This document shows positions 1 through 9,740 of a DNA stretch of 64,000 nt, piece after piece. Source of the DNA: Oryzicola mucosus. Lineage in GTDB: Bacteria > Pseudomonadota > Alphaproteobacteria > Rhizobiales > Rhizobiaceae. Numbering within the stretch: position 1 is the stretch's first letter; the number at the start of each line of letters is the position of its first letter. Where the stretch lies: positions 248,001-312,000 of the forward strand of contig NZ_JACVVX010000002.1 of NCBI RefSeq assembly GCF_014534685.1, in the 5' to 3' direction. The notes beneath the pieces were generated by a model, which saw only the letters and a list, made by a program, of their open reading frames with translations, ran no database searches and had not been told where the DNA came from. The translations under genes and the position numbers were made by a program.

Positions 1-1
1 G

Positions 2-439
2 GTGCTGCTGACCAAGCGCACCGAGTTTTTGCGCAATCATTCCGGCCAGGTGGCTTTCCCCGGCGGACGGATCGACCCCGAGGACGTGTCGCCGGAGGCG
101 GCGGCGCTGCGTGAGGCGCAGGAAGAAGTCGGGCTCGACAGTCCGCATGTCGATATCATCGGCCGTCTGCCGGATTATGTTTCGGGAAGCGGCTATCGCA
201 TCGCGCCGGTGCTCAGCATTGTGCGGCCTGGCTTCACCTTGACGCTCAACCCTGCGGAGGTCGATACGGCCTTCGAGGTTCCGCTGTCCTTCCTGATGGA
301 TCCGGCCAATCATCATCAGGGCCGCGTGATCCGGGAAGAACAAGAGTGGCTCTATTACGACATGCCCTATGGCGGCCAGCGCATCTGGGGCGTCACCGCC
401 GGCATCATCCGCACCCTTTACGAAAGACTGTACCGTTGA
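2..439 (+). CDS. CoA pyrophosphatase, NUDIX family (5' end outside window)
   Basis: Hydrolyses CoA and related nucleotide diphosphates, by family. The visible part opens with the LLTKRT segment and GQVAFPGG (about residues 15-22), then a complete Nudix box ending REAQEEVG at 37-44; this LLTxRx...H.GQVxFPGG arrangement is specific to the CoA-pyrophosphatase (UPF0035) branch. Only 145 residues are in the window against roughly 200 in the family, so the true start lies upstream of base 1 and the GTG at position 2 is probably internal. The stop codon overlaps the start of the CCA-adding enzyme gene (TTGA), so the two are probably co-transcribed and translationally coupled. Confidence 0.9.
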   Translation: MLLTKRTEFLRNHSGQVAFPGGRIDPEDVSPEAAALREAQEEVGLDSPHVDIIGRLPDYVSGSGYRIAPVLSIVRPGFTLTLNPAEVDTAFEVPLSFLMDPANHHQGRVIREEQEWLYYDMPYGGQRIWGVTAGIIRTLYERLYR

Positions 440-1707
440 ACCCTTCGCTTGCCGATGCCGCCTGGTTGATAGAGGGGCGGTTGCAGAGCCTTCTCGCGGT
501 GCTGAACGCCGATGGCGAAGAGGCGCGCGTGGCAGGCGGGGCCGTGCGCAATGCGCTTCTCGGCCAGTCGGTGGCCGATGTCGACATCGCCACCACCAGC
601 CTGCCGGACGAGACCCTTCGGCGGGTCGAGGCCGCCGGCTTCAAGGCGGTGCCGACCGGGATCGAACACGGCACCATCACAGTGATCGTCAGGGGCGAGC
701 CGTTCGAGGTGACGACGTTGCGCAGTGATGTCGAAACCGACGGGCGCCATGCCAAAGTATCGTTCGGACGCGACTGGAAGGCGGATGCCGAGCGCCGGGA
801 TTTCACCATCAATGCGCTCTATGCCGAAGCCAACGGCACGGTCATCGATCTGGTGGGCGGGCTGGCGGATATTCAGAGCAAGACTTTGCGTTTCATCGGC
901 GACGCCGAGGCGCGCATCCGCGAGGACTATCTGCGCATCCTGCGTTTTTATCGCTTCTTTGCCTGGTACGGCTCCGGCCGGCCCGATGCGGAGGGGGTGA
1001 AGGCCTCGGCGCGGCTGAAGGAAGGGCTCGACCGGCTGTCTGCCGAGCGCGTCTGGTCCGAACTCAAGAAGCTTTTGAGCGCGCCCGATCCATCCCGCGC
1101 CTTGCTGTGGATGCGGCAATCGGGCGTCCTGACCCGCGTCCTACCTGAAAGCGAGAAGTGGGGCATCGATGCGATCCACGGTCTTGCAAAGACCGAAGCC
1201 GAGCTCGGCTGGGCGGTCGATCCGCTGCTGCGTCTGGTGGCAATCATTCCCCCGGACGCGGCGCGCATGGATACGCTGGCCCAGCGACTGAAGATGTCGG
1301 CCCACGAACGCGAGCGCCTGACCGCATGGGCGCTGTCGGATGCGGTCGCGGCGGGGGTTACGGAGCTGGAACTGGCGCGTCGGCTTTATTGCGGCAGTCC
1401 GCAAGGGATCATCGACCGGCTCAAGCTGGCCTTCGCCGCCGCGCGCTGGAAGGCGATGCAAGAAGACGGCGCCCTGGTGCAGGCGGGACATTTGTCGCGC
1501 CTCCTGGCGTTTGCGCAGGCATGGCAGAAGCCGACATTTCCAATTTCGGGTGCCGACCTCCTGGACCTGGGAATGGAAAAGGGCCCGGCTGTCGGCCAGA
1601 CCCTCAAAAAGCTCGAAACGGAGTGGATATCGAAGGATTTCCGGATTGGGCGCGACGCTTTGTTGAAGCAGGCCGCGGAGCTCTTCGGAAATTTAAGCGC
1701 CGACTGA
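436..1707 (+). CDS. cca: CCA-adding tRNA nucleotidyltransferase
   Basis: Adds or repairs the 3' CCA of tRNA in the cytosol. I chose the TTG at 436, which overlaps the upstream stop (TTGA) and gives 423 residues, close to rhizobial homologues; the reading frame is open further upstream but that stretch is the antisense-like shadow of the NUDIX gene. The class II nucleotidyltransferase head is clear: GGAVR at residues 34-38 and the metal-binding DVD at 48-50, then the RRDFTINAL motif and the REDYLRILRFYRF neck region. The stop codon is directly followed, without a gap, by the stop codon of the opposing DUF1059 gene. Confidence 0.95.
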   Translation: MNPSLADAAWLIEGRLQSLLAVLNADGEEARVAGGAVRNALLGQSVADVDIATTSLPDETLRRVEAAGFKAVPTGIEHGTITVIVRGEPFEVTTLRSDVETDGRHAKVSFGRDWKADAERRDFTINALYAEANGTVIDLVGGLADIQSKTLRFIGDAEARIREDYLRILRFYRFFAWYGSGRPDAEGVKASARLKEGLDRLSAERVWSELKKLLSAPDPSRALLWMRQSGVLTRVLPESEKWGIDAIHGLAKTEAELGWAVDPLLRLVAIIPPDAARMDTLAQRLKMSAHERERLTAWALSDAVAAGVTELELARRLYCGSPQGIIDRLKLAFAAARWKAMQEDGALVQAGHLSRLLAFAQAWQKPTFPISGADLLDLGMEKGPAVGQTLKKLETEWISKDFRIGRDALLKQAAELFGNLSAD

Positions 1708-1893
1708 TCAGGCGGCGTCGCGAACTTTTTCGATACGAGAGCGAATCGCTTCGATCATCGTTTCCCGAATAAGCGTTTCGCCATGGGTTTCGCGCAGGTG
1801 CTCGGCGGCGCGTCGGATGATTTCAGCTTCTTCCTGATGCCGTGTGTGCCAGTCGCAGCCGGGAACCAGTGATCCGCATTGAAATTCTTTCAT
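1708..1893 (-). CDS. DUF1059 small protein
   Basis: A 61-residue cytosolic protein of the DUF1059 family; function unknown. It carries the family pattern: N-terminal MKEFQCGSLVPGC with two cysteines, then DWHTRH and an E/H-rich helix containing RETHGET. It has no signal peptide or membrane segment. It converges on the CCA-adding enzyme gene with zero spacing between the two stop codons. A Shine-Dalgarno-like GGAGGAA sits just upstream of the ATG at 1893. It looks like a stand-alone transcript. Confidence 0.8.
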   Translation of the reverse strand: MKEFQCGSLVPGCDWHTRHQEEAEIIRRAAEHLRETHGETLIRETMIEAIRSRIEKVRDAA

Positions 1894-2026
1894 TGCTTCC
1901 TCCTGTACTTCGTTCTGCCACTATAACCCAAAACAACCGCGATTGGTTGCGGAAAATGGCGGCGCAAAAGTTGCAGCCCGCCATTTCGCTTCCTCTTTCG
2001 GCAGTTCGAGCGGCTGTCGGATCGGG

Positions 2027-3814
<1,788 letters not shown>

Positions 3815-3920
3815 TGAGAGCGTATGGGGAGGGCGAACACAGCATCCTCCGCTTAAACTGCTCTCCTAAAGCCATGGCACCGCCGCGTCAATGCGCGGCG
3901 ATGTCTGGTGGGCTTCCGCG

Positions 3921-4847
3921 TCAGGGCCAGCGCACCTCGGGCGGCATGGAAGACAGGATGGAATTGACGTTTCCGCCGGTCTTCAGCCCAAAGATAGTGC
4001 CTCGGTCGTAGAGCAGGTTGAACTCGACATAACGGCCGCGGCGGATCAGTTGCTCCTCGCGGTCTCCATCGGTCCAGTTTGCATTGAAATTGCCGCGCAC
4101 CAGATGCGGATAGACGACGTTGAAGGCGCGTCCGACATCCTGCACAAAGCGGAAATCGGCGTCCCAGCCGCCTTTTTCCTCCGGCGAGTGCTGCCAGTCG
4201 AAGAAGATGCCTCCGGTGCCGCGCGGCTCGTTGCGGTGCGGCAAGTAGAAATACTCGTCGCACCAGTTCTTGTACCGGTCGTAATCGGCAATGTCGGGAT
4301 GCTTTGAACAGGCGAACCGCATCGTCTTGTGGAAGGCCTGTGTGTCGGCGTCGTCCTGGGTACGGCGACGGTCGAGCACCGGGGTGAGATCGGCGCCGCC
4401 GCCGAACCACCAGCGCGAGGTGACGACCATGCGCGTGTTCATATGCACGGCCGGCACGTTGGGGTTCCAGGGATGGGCGATCAGCGAGATGCCGCTGGCC
4501 CAGAAACGCGGGTCTTCCTCGCCGCCTGGCATCTGCTTGCGGAACTCCGGCGAGAATTCGCCATAGACGGTGGACGTATGGACGCCGACCTTCTCGAACA
4601 CCCGGCCATGCATCATCGACATGGTGCCGCCGCCGCCATTGCCCTCGTCGCGCAGCCAGGGCGTGCGCTCGAAGCGACCAGCCGCCCAGGAAGCCTGGGG
4701 CCCTGCGACCTCGTCCTCGAGGGTCTCGAAGCTTTGGCAGATTCGGTCACGCAACTCCTCGAACCAGGCGCGCGCCTGGGCTTTCTTGTCTTCGATGTCG
4801 GCTGGCAATCCGGCGGGCAGGTCAGGTCGTTGCAAATCGTGCTCCAA
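3921..4847 (-). CDS. hemF: Oxygen-dependent coproporphyrinogen III oxidase
   Basis: Aerobic heme synthesis: oxidative decarboxylation of coproporphyrinogen III to protoporphyrinogen IX in the cytosol. At 308 residues the length is typical. Family signatures are plain: [20 protein letters not shown] from about 70, HMNTR at 135-139, [11 protein letters not shown] at about 146-156, and a later [16 protein letters not shown]. It is divergent from a small unknown gene at 4914 with a 66-bp shared promoter space. Oxygen-dependent HemF fits an aerobic rhizobium that also encodes cytochrome bc1 in this window. Confidence 0.96.
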   Translation of the reverse strand: MEHDLQRPDLPAGLPADIEDKKAQARAWFEELRDRICQSFETLEDEVAGPQASWAAGRFERTPWLRDEGNGGGGTMSMMHGRVFEKVGVHTSTVYGEFSPEFRKQMPGGEEDPRFWASGISLIAHPWNPNVPAVHMNTRMVVTSRWWFGGGADLTPVLDRRRTQDDADTQAFHKTMRFACSKHPDIADYDRYKNWCDEYFYLPHRNEPRGTGGIFFDWQHSPEEKGGWDADFRFVQDVGRAFNVVYPHLVRGNFNANWTDGDREEQLIRRGRYVEFNLLYDRGTIFGLKTGGNVNSILSSMPPEVRWP

Positions 4848-4913
4848 ACAAAAGACTCGTCTTTTTCCGGGCCGATCCCTAATCTGATTGGCGCACGGGT
4901 CAAGGAGTTCGTT

Positions 4914-5168
4914 GTGCGCACGCCGGCCAGACCGCCGCTGGATGATCTCAGAAAACGGCTGCGCGCCAGCCGCGAGACTGAACGCATGCCGCGCGACGGT
5001 TTCTTGCGCGAGACCTTCGTGCTGTCACGGACGGAGGCCCGCGCCAAGGCGCAGGAGTGGTTTTCCCGCTGGCCGAAACAGGCCTACTGGACCGAGATCG
5101 AAAGCTGGTTCGAGCGCCCCGGCGACGTCATCGAATTCACGATCAGGCGGCTGCCGGCGGCGGATTGA
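4914..5168 (+). CDS. Small conserved hypothetical protein
   Basis: An 84-residue basic protein that I do not recognise as a named family. The frame is open from further upstream, but AAGGAG at 4902-4907 followed six bases later by GTG makes 4914 the best start. The sequence is Arg-rich with the run [17 protein letters not shown] and a C-terminal part rich in tryptophan and acidic residues ([16 protein letters not shown]). No signal peptide or membrane helix is visible. It is divergent from hemF and ends 43 bp before the convergent anti-sigma gene. Confidence 0.7.
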   Translation: MRTPARPPLDDLRKRLRASRETERMPRDGFLRETFVLSRTEARAKAQEWFSRWPKQAYWTEIESWFERPGDVIEFTIRRLPAAD

Positions 5169-5211
5169 ACGCTGTCTTCAACACGACGTTACCTCGCCGC
5201 ACCTTACCCGC

Positions 5212-5931
5212 TCACCTCGGCGTCCGTCTGGCGAAGCCCTTCACAAGGATGGGACCGGTGGGTTTTCCGGTTGGCGAGCCGGGTTTGGGTTCAAGCGTGA
5301 TCTCGTAGAGCTGCCCGTCCGCCGGGGTCGGGAACGGCTGGCCTTGGAGCGTCGCGACTTCGGTTCGCGGCAGGGTGCCGAGCGACACCGGCCCCACGGA
5401 CGGGTCGTAGAGCGTCCAGACCTGCATGATCTTGTCGTCGGGCACCTGGAAATCCTCGAGCGGAACGATGCGGACGCTGTTGTCGGCGAAGGCCTCGAAC
5501 ACAGCGCCAGTGGTGTTCTGCTGCGTCTGCAGCACGACGAGGACGACGGGTTCGGCAGGCGAGACAGTGGCGCGGCCGCCGAGATAGCCCAGGCCGAGTG
5601 CTGCGAAAAGCGACGCGGCGATGGCTGCGTTGCGCCAGAATGTCGGACGGTTCTGGTTGGCGGCGATGGGGTGCGCGGAGGGGGCGGTATGCGGCGCCTC
5701 CTGCGGGATCGTGTCTATCCTGGCGCGGATGCTGTCCCACATGCCGGCGGGGACGGCTGCAGGCGCGACCGTTTCATCGAGGCTGGACATGCGCTCGGCA
5801 AAGCGCCGGACCGTCTCGCGGAACAATGCGTCGTGTTCCATGTCGCGCTCGGCCTCGGCGCGGGCAGCGTCGTCCATCAGGCCAAGCACATAGTCGCCGG
5901 CACGGGCGAGGCGTTCGCTGTCGTCGGTCAT
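5212..5931 (-). CDS. Anti-sigma factor, RskA (anti-sigma-K) type
   Basis: Membrane-anchored inhibitor of the ECF sigma factor encoded just upstream. The start ATG overlaps the sigma-factor stop (ATGA, 5928-5931), giving 239 residues. The N-terminal part (1-95) is acidic and helical, as in anti-sigma domains, with GDYVLGLMDDAARAEAERD near the start; a single transmembrane helix lies at about 100-119; the periplasmic part carries the RskA C-terminal pattern KIMQVWTLYDPSVGPVSLG and a late GQLYEITLEPKPGSPTGKP. By family it would hold the sigma factor until a signal triggers release or proteolysis. The signal is not evident from the sequence. Confidence 0.88.
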   Translation of the reverse strand: MTDDSERLARAGDYVLGLMDDAARAEAERDMEHDALFRETVRRFAERMSSLDETVAPAAVPAGMWDSIRARIDTIPQEAPHTAPSAHPIAANQNRPTFWRNAAIAASLFAALGLGYLGGRATVSPAEPVVLVVLQTQQNTTGAVFEAFADNSVRIVPLEDFQVPDDKIMQVWTLYDPSVGPVSLGTLPRTEVATLQGQPFPTPADGQLYEITLEPKPGSPTGKPTGPILVKGFARRTPR

Positions 5932-6482
5932 GACAGACACTCCTGCAAGGAGATGACGCCCCGTCTGATCCAGGCTTTCACCGTTCCCACCGGGGCGTCG
6001 AGTTTCGCGGCGATCTCGCCATGCGAGAAGCCGACGACATATGCGAGCAGGATCGAGCTGCGTTTCTTGTCTTCGAGCTGCCCAAGACAATGCCTTAGCG
6101 CATCGCTTTCGCCGAGCGCGCCATAGGCGACATCGGCCTCGCCGGATCGGTCGTGATAATCGGCGATCTCGTCTTCGCTCACCAGATCCATGCGGCTGCC
6201 GTCGCGCAGCATGTTGAGCGCGCGGTTGCGCACGATGGTGGTCAGCCAGGCCCGGGCGCTGCCGCGCGCTGGATCGAAGCGCGCTGCGTTGCGCCAGACG
6301 GCGATGAAGCTCTCCTGCACGGCCTCTTCGGCCAATTCGCTGCGCCGCAGGATGCGCCGGGCAATCGCGATCAGCCGGCCGGCCTCACTGTTGAACAGGT
6401 CGCCCAAAGCGTCGCGGTCGCCGCGGGCGACGCGCGTCAGCAGGCCATCACAGAACCGGTCGCGATCATCGAGTGCCGACAT
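5928..6482 (-). CDS. ECF-type RNA polymerase sigma factor (SigK-like)
   Basis: A 184-residue extracytoplasmic-function sigma factor. Region 2 is visible around 25-95 (AEEAVQESFIAVWRNAARFD, then RAWLTTIVRNRALNMLRD), and region 4 around 125-178 with GFSHGEIAAKLDAPVGTVKA, the helix-turn-helix that reads the -35 element. It is translationally coupled to the RskA-type anti-sigma gene. The DUF4394 gene is divergent, and both promoter regions contain TGTAAGG in the direction of transcription, suggesting both are targets of this sigma factor; that is inference. A GGAAAGGATT ribosome-binding stretch precedes the ATG at 6482. Confidence 0.93.
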   Translation of the reverse strand: MSALDDRDRFCDGLLTRVARGDRDALGDLFNSEAGRLIAIARRILRRSELAEEAVQESFIAVWRNAARFDPARGSARAWLTTIVRNRALNMLRDGSRMDLVSEDEIADYHDRSGEADVAYGALGESDALRHCLGQLEDKKRSSILLAYVVGFSHGEIAAKLDAPVGTVKAWIRRGVISLQECLS

Positions 6483-6506
6483 GAATCCTTTCCGAGGTTT
6501 CGGTCA

Positions 6507-6513
6507 CCTTACA
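6507..6513 (-). promoter_or_regulatory. TGTAAGG motif upstream of the sigma-factor gene
   Basis: On the minus strand the sequence reads GTGTAAGG, 25 bases before the sigma-factor ATG. The same eight bases occur in the opposite orientation before the DUF4394 gene. Either the -35 element of an autoregulated ECF promoter or a shared operator would explain the pair; no matching -10 element could be fixed by eye. Confidence 0.35.
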
Positions 6514-6584
6514 CGGCAAAAGCGCGGACAGATGCAGCCCTCAAATTTTTTTGCAGCCGCTGCATCCAATGCGCGCCCCCCGTG

Positions 6585-6591
6585 TGTAAGG
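6585..6591 (+). promoter_or_regulatory. TGTAAGG motif upstream of the DUF4394 gene
   Basis: Plus-strand GTGTAAGG (6584-6591), 58 bases before the DUF4394 ATG, mirroring the copy in front of the divergent sigma-factor gene. After it, CGGAA follows 13 bases later; the minus-strand copy has CGGAA 12 bases later. The unequal spacing argues against a simple -35/-10 reading. Confidence 0.35.
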
Positions 6592-6649
6592 CCGATGAGC
6601 GATGCGGAACAGCCCACGCTCGTCGAAGAACAAAAGAGGAGATCGACCC

Positions 6650-7420
6650 ATGAACCGTATTGCTTCCAAGCTCGTCCTTGCCGGCCCCATGCTCGTTTCG
6701 CTGACGGCAATGGCCGCCGCGGCGCCCGCTCTGGGACTGACCGGCGAAAAGACCCTGATCTGGTTCGATACCGACAAACCAGCCGAGACCAAGACCATCG
6801 AAGTGACCGGCGTCGACCGGCTGCACGGCATCGACCTGCGCGCGGCGGACAAAATGGTCTATGGCGTTGCGGGCGACGGTTCGCTGGTCAGCATCAATCT
6901 CGATACGGGTGCGGCAACCGTGGTATCCAAATTGTCCAAGCTGCCGCCCGAAGGCGGCAAAGTCAGCGTCGACTTCAACCCGATGGCCGACAAGCTTCGC
7001 GTCATGGCTTCCGATGGCACCAATCTGCGTGTCGATCCGGCTTCCGGTGCGGTGACCGAGGACGGCAAGCTTGCCTATGAGGCCGGCGATCCGAGTGCTG
7101 AGATGAAGCCGAATGTCATCGCTACCGCCTATACCAACTCATTCGGCAAGCCGGAAAAGACCGGGATGTATGACATCGACGCGAGCGGATTGTTCCTGCA
7201 GCAGACCAAGCCGAACGACGGAACGCTGAAGACCATAGGCAGCCTGGGCGTTACGCTGGGAGACCATGTCGGCTTCGACATCCAGACGACCGAGGATGGC
7301 ACCAACACGGCGTGGCTTGCCACGGGCGGCGCGCTCTACAAGGTCAATATCGAGACGGGCAAGGCGGAAAAGGCAGGCGAGGTCGATGCCGACTTCCGCG
7401 ACCTTACTGTCCTGCCATAA
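6650..7420 (+). CDS. Exported DUF4394 domain protein
   Basis: A 256-residue protein with a cleavable signal peptide (about 1-24, ending TAMAAAAPA) followed by a DUF4394 repeat fold. Family traits seen: LHGIDLRAADKMVYGVAGDG, the segment VDFNPMADKLRVMASDGTNL, and PNDGTLKTIGSLGV with GFDIQ after it; these resemble beta-propeller-like blades. The start at 6650 follows AGAGGAGA at the right distance. Function is unknown. It is divergent from the SigK-like sigma operon and is therefore a candidate for control by that sigma factor and for a role in envelope stress; this comes only from position and the shared motif. Confidence 0.85.
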   Translation: MNRIASKLVLAGPMLVSLTAMAAAAPALGLTGEKTLIWFDTDKPAETKTIEVTGVDRLHGIDLRAADKMVYGVAGDGSLVSINLDTGAATVVSKLSKLPPEGGKVSVDFNPMADKLRVMASDGTNLRVDPASGAVTEDGKLAYEAGDPSAEMKPNVIATAYTNSFGKPEKTGMYDIDASGLFLQQTKPNDGTLKTIGSLGVTLGDHVGFDIQTTEDGTNTAWLATGGALYKVNIETGKAEKAGEVDADFRDLTVLP

Positions 7421-7507
7421 GCAAAACGGCCCGTATCAAAAACGGCGGCGGCATTCCAAGAAACCTCCTCCCCCGCGCAGTGGCCGGGGAGGCGAAATAG
7501 ATCACGA

Positions 7508-7948
7508 TCAGCGCTGCTGTGCCCGGACGGCATCAACGAGCCTGAGTGCGATATCGGCGCAGGCTGCCATCGGTTCGTCGTCGGCGCATTTGACGTCGAT
7601 GTTCATGTCACCCTGCTGAACGCGGAAATGCGCAGCCTTGGATGGTGGCGGGGGCGGAGGCATGTCGCCACGGCCAGGACCGCGGTTGTGGCGGGGCCCA
7701 TGTCCACGCGGGCCATCGCCCCGAGGACCCATATGCCTTGGCCCGTGATCGCGGCGACCGTGATCGCGCGCTTCGGCACCGGGCGACGGCGCCATGCCTT
7801 CAGGCATCGCAACGGGTGGAGCGGGCGGCGACGTGGGCGGGGCTGCTTCCGGCGATGCCGCCGGTGGCGGCGGGGCTGTCGTGCCCTGGGCGATCGAGAC
7901 GCCGGTCAGCATCAGCAGGCTGGTGCCCGCGAGTATCAATGCACGCAT
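7508..7948 (-). CDS. Exported Pro/His/Gly-rich protein of unknown function
   Basis: A 146-residue protein with an N-terminal signal peptide (MRALILAGTSLLMLTGVSIA, cleavage near AQG). A proline/alanine-rich stretch follows (about 24-60), then a low-complexity His/Gly/Pro/Arg block made of imperfect HGPRH/GDGPRGHGPRH repeats (about 65-95), then six consecutive prolines. The C-terminal 45 residues are ordinary sequence with two cysteines (VKCADDEPMAACADIALRL). The His-rich block could bind metal ions, but nothing else supports this. The ATG at 7948 has GGAAGGAA upstream. It converges on the DUF4394 gene. Confidence 0.75.
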   Translation of the reverse strand: MRALILAGTSLLMLTGVSIAQGTTAPPPPAASPEAAPPTSPPAPPVAMPEGMAPSPGAEARDHGRRDHGPRHMGPRGDGPRGHGPRHNRGPGRGDMPPPPPPSKAAHFRVQQGDMNIDVKCADDEPMAACADIALRLVDAVRAQQR

Positions 7949-8394
7949 GTCATATTCCTTCCGGTGTTTCCTCAAGAGGGTCGACCTCGTCCGTTTACCG
8001 TCCGAAATGGTCCATCCATTCCTTCGGGCTGTGAGGCCCGAGGCCCCTCAAGGTCTAGGATCTCGGCTTTGCCGTCGGCATGGATAATTGCGGGAGCCGA
8101 GCTAGAAGCCGTTTCAAAACGCCCCTGACCGGCAATGGTTTCGTTGCTGGCGACGAGAGTTCCGTCGCGGAAGAAATTTATACGCTGCTGGATAGAATGC
8201 TGCCGAGCTAAAGCGGGCTCGGCGGTTCGGCTCGCACCGGTACCGCAGATGTGTAGCGGCTTGGCTGTCGTGTTCCCGACAGTCCATGCCAATAAGAACC
8301 TCGATTTCCGCGCGGAAATCGATCCGTCTGGAATGGCAGGCTGACGCTGAGCCTGCCTGCGCGCGGCGATAGCCCTGCCGTCGGCGGTCCGAGG
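7949..8394. other. Gene-free stretch between the exported Pro/His-rich gene and soxR
   Basis: About 446 bases with no ORF I would defend. It holds a perfect 22-bp palindrome (8301-8322) and an 8-bp stem-loop (8335-8357), neither followed by a T tract. An open frame on the minus strand (7972-8292) has no family resemblance and no convincing ribosome-binding site. The region may be remnant sequence or carry an RNA, but I see no direct sign of either. Confidence 0.5.
8301..8322. repeat. Perfect 22-bp palindrome
   Basis: The half-site TCGATTTCCGC is followed immediately by its reverse complement GCGGAAATCGA, with no spacer. No T tract follows on either strand, so it is not a standard terminator. 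Candidates are a dispersed rhizobial palindromic element or a dimer-binding operator. Confidence 0.55.
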
Positions 8395-8832
8395 CTACTG
8401 GACGACCAGGCGATGAGCACCCGGACCTTTTGCGGCGAGGCGGTCCTCGCGGTTGCGCAAAGGACATGCCGTGATCGACATGCAGCCGCAGCCGATGCAG
8501 TCGCCCAAACCGTCGCGCAATTTCTGCAACTGACGGATGCGATGGTCGAGATCGGCCTTCCACGCCGTTGAAAGACGAGTCCAGTCCTCCCGCGTCGGCG
8601 TACGCCCGTCCGGAAGGCTGGCGAAAGCGTCGGCGATGTCGGCGAGCGAAATGCCGACATCCTGCGCCACCTTCAGGATTGCCACGCGTCGCAGCACGTC
8701 GCGCGAATAACGACGCTGGTTGCCCTCGGTGCGGTGGCTGCGGATGAGCCCGCGCGTCTCGTAGAAATGCAACGCCGACACCGCCACGCCGCTGCGTTTT
8801 GCGACCTCGCCGACGGTGAGTTCCCGTGTCAT
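8395..8832 (-). CDS. soxR: Redox-sensitive MerR-family activator SoxR
   Basis: A 145-residue transcription factor with a [2Fe-2S] cluster that activates target promoters when oxidised by redox-cycling compounds. The MerR helix-turn-helix lies at about 5-45 ([19 protein letters not shown]), a dimerisation helix follows, and the cluster motif [12 protein letters not shown] supplies Cys 112, 115, 117 and 123. The start at 8832 gives the usual N-terminus. A near-perfect SoxR box lies 12 bases upstream, but the promoter it belongs to points away from soxR. No soxS is present, as is usual outside enterobacteria, so SoxR should act directly on its targets. Confidence 0.95.
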   Translation of the reverse strand: MTRELTVGEVAKRSGVAVSALHFYETRGLIRSHRTEGNQRRYSRDVLRRVAILKVAQDVGISLADIADAFASLPDGRTPTREDWTRLSTAWKADLDHRIRQLQKLRDGLGDCIGCGCMSITACPLRNREDRLAAKGPGAHRLVVQ

Positions 8833-8843
8833 GAATTTAGCCC

Positions 8844-8874
8844 TTGACCTCAAGTTAAGTTGAGGTTGTAGCAA
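8844..8874 (+). promoter_or_regulatory. SoxR-dependent promoter with soxbox
   Basis: TTGACC (-35, 8844-8849), a 19-bp spacer as expected for MerR-type activation, and TAGCAA (-10, 8869-8874). The operator CCTCAAGTTAAGTTGAGG (8848-8865) differs at one position from the palindromic SoxR consensus. The orientation is rightward, towards position 8910. The minus-strand reading lacks a good -35, so autoregulation of soxR would come only from occlusion. Confidence 0.85.
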
Positions 8875-8909
8875 GATGTCCGACGCAACGCAAACGAAGG
8901 ACGTAGGCC

Positions 8910-9740
8910 ATGACATCCAATCGAACGGGCCAATGGTGGTGGTGGCTGTCGCCCAACGGCAAAGGCGGGTCAGATGACAGAGATCTGACGGAGGGCCTCG
9001 CCGGCGACCATGGCCGCACTGAGGGCGACGTTGAGGCTGCGGCCGCCGCCCGGCATCGGGATGAGCAGGCGTTCATCCGCGCTGCCATGCACCTCTTCGG
9101 GTACGCCGGCCGACTCGCGGCCGAGCAGGATGACGTCGTTGGGGCGAAAGGCAAAGCTGGTATAGGGCAGGGCGGCCTTGGTCGACAGCAGCACCAGCCT
9201 GCGGTTCTCGCCCAGCCGCCACTTCTGGAAGCTGATGTAGTCGATGTGCCGGGTCAGCGCCGCCATTTCGAGATAGTCCATGCCGGCGCGCCTGAGGTTG
9301 CGGTTGGACAGGTCGAAGCCGGCGGGTTCGATGATATCGACGCCGATGCCGAGGCAGGCGGCCATGCGCAGGATGGTGCCGGTATTGCCTGCTATGTCAG
9401 GCTGGTACAACGCGATGCGAAGATTTCGATCCATCTGAGCCTGCATATCCACCGTGTTCGAGATGCAACACTCCGCAGTTCGGCTCACCTGCTGGCCGAT
9501 CTGGGGTGGCATTTTGCCGCGAATGAGTCTAAAGCACTGCCATTGTCAACTCGAACCGCAGGAGGGGTCGATGGAATTCATGATGACTGTAGACATTCAC
9601 CGCCCCATCCGATGGCTTTGCGCCTAACGGCGGCCCGGTTCGACGTTTCCCTGATCATTCAAGGCACCATCGTATCGATTGCCGCCGAGTCCGTTTTCCG
9701 GTTCTCGAAGGAATCCTCCGATGTTTGGCAATTTTCATGA
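8910..9740 (+). CDS. Doubtful reading frame behind the SoxR promoter, antisense to trmL
   Basis: Directly downstream of the SoxR promoter is AAGGA (8897-8901), an eight-base spacer and ATG at 8910, so translation could begin here. The first residues are unusual: four consecutive tryptophans at 9-12, then [11 protein letters not shown]. From about residue 21 the frame lies entirely antisense to trmL and has the Arg/Gly/Ala-rich look of a shadow frame; it stays open to 9740. Either a short peptide gene was truncated and fused to antisense sequence, or the intended target was lost. The N-terminal start is plausible; the full length as a protein is not. Confidence 0.25.
   Translation: MTSNRTGQWWWWLSPNGKGGSDDRDLTEGLAGDHGRTEGDVEAAAAARHRDEQAFIRAAMHLFGYAGRLAAEQDDVVGAKGKAGIGQGGLGRQQHQPAVLAQPPLLEADVVDVPGQRRHFEIVHAGAPEVAVGQVEAGGFDDIDADAEAGGHAQDGAGIACYVRLVQRDAKISIHLSLHIHRVRDATLRSSAHLLADLGWHFAANESKALPLSTRTAGGVDGIHDDCRHSPPHPMALRLTAARFDVSLIIQGTIVSIAAESVFRFSKESSDVWQFS
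8970..9434 (-). CDS. trmL: tRNA (cytidine/uridine-2'-O-)-methyltransferase TrmL
   Basis: A SPOUT-family methyltransferase that modifies the wobble base (position 34) of tRNA-Leu isoacceptors in E. coli. I chose the ATG at 9434, giving 154 residues (E. coli TrmL has 157) and the typical beginning [19 protein letters not shown]. The knot motifs are present: the [13 protein letters not shown] segment, [13 protein letters not shown], and [17 protein letters not shown] near the C-terminus, which form the S-adenosylmethionine site. The frame is open further upstream, but that extension lacks family similarity. Confidence 0.93.
   Translation of the reverse strand: MDRNLRIALYQPDIAGNTGTILRMAACLGIGVDIIEPAGFDLSNRNLRRAGMDYLEMAALTRHIDYISFQKWRLGENRRLVLLSTKAALPYTSFAFRPNDVILLGRESAGVPEEVHGSADERLLIPMPGGGRSLNVALSAAMVAGEALRQISVI

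Noticed and set aside
3881-3900. GC-rich hairpin (CGCCGCG / CGCGGCG) after hemF
   Set aside because: No T tract on either strand, and short GC palindromes are frequent at this base composition.
7972-8292. Minus-strand open frame of 106 codons upstream of the Pro/His-rich gene
   Set aside because: No family resemblance, no convincing ribosome-binding site, and it overlaps the promoter region of the neighbouring gene.
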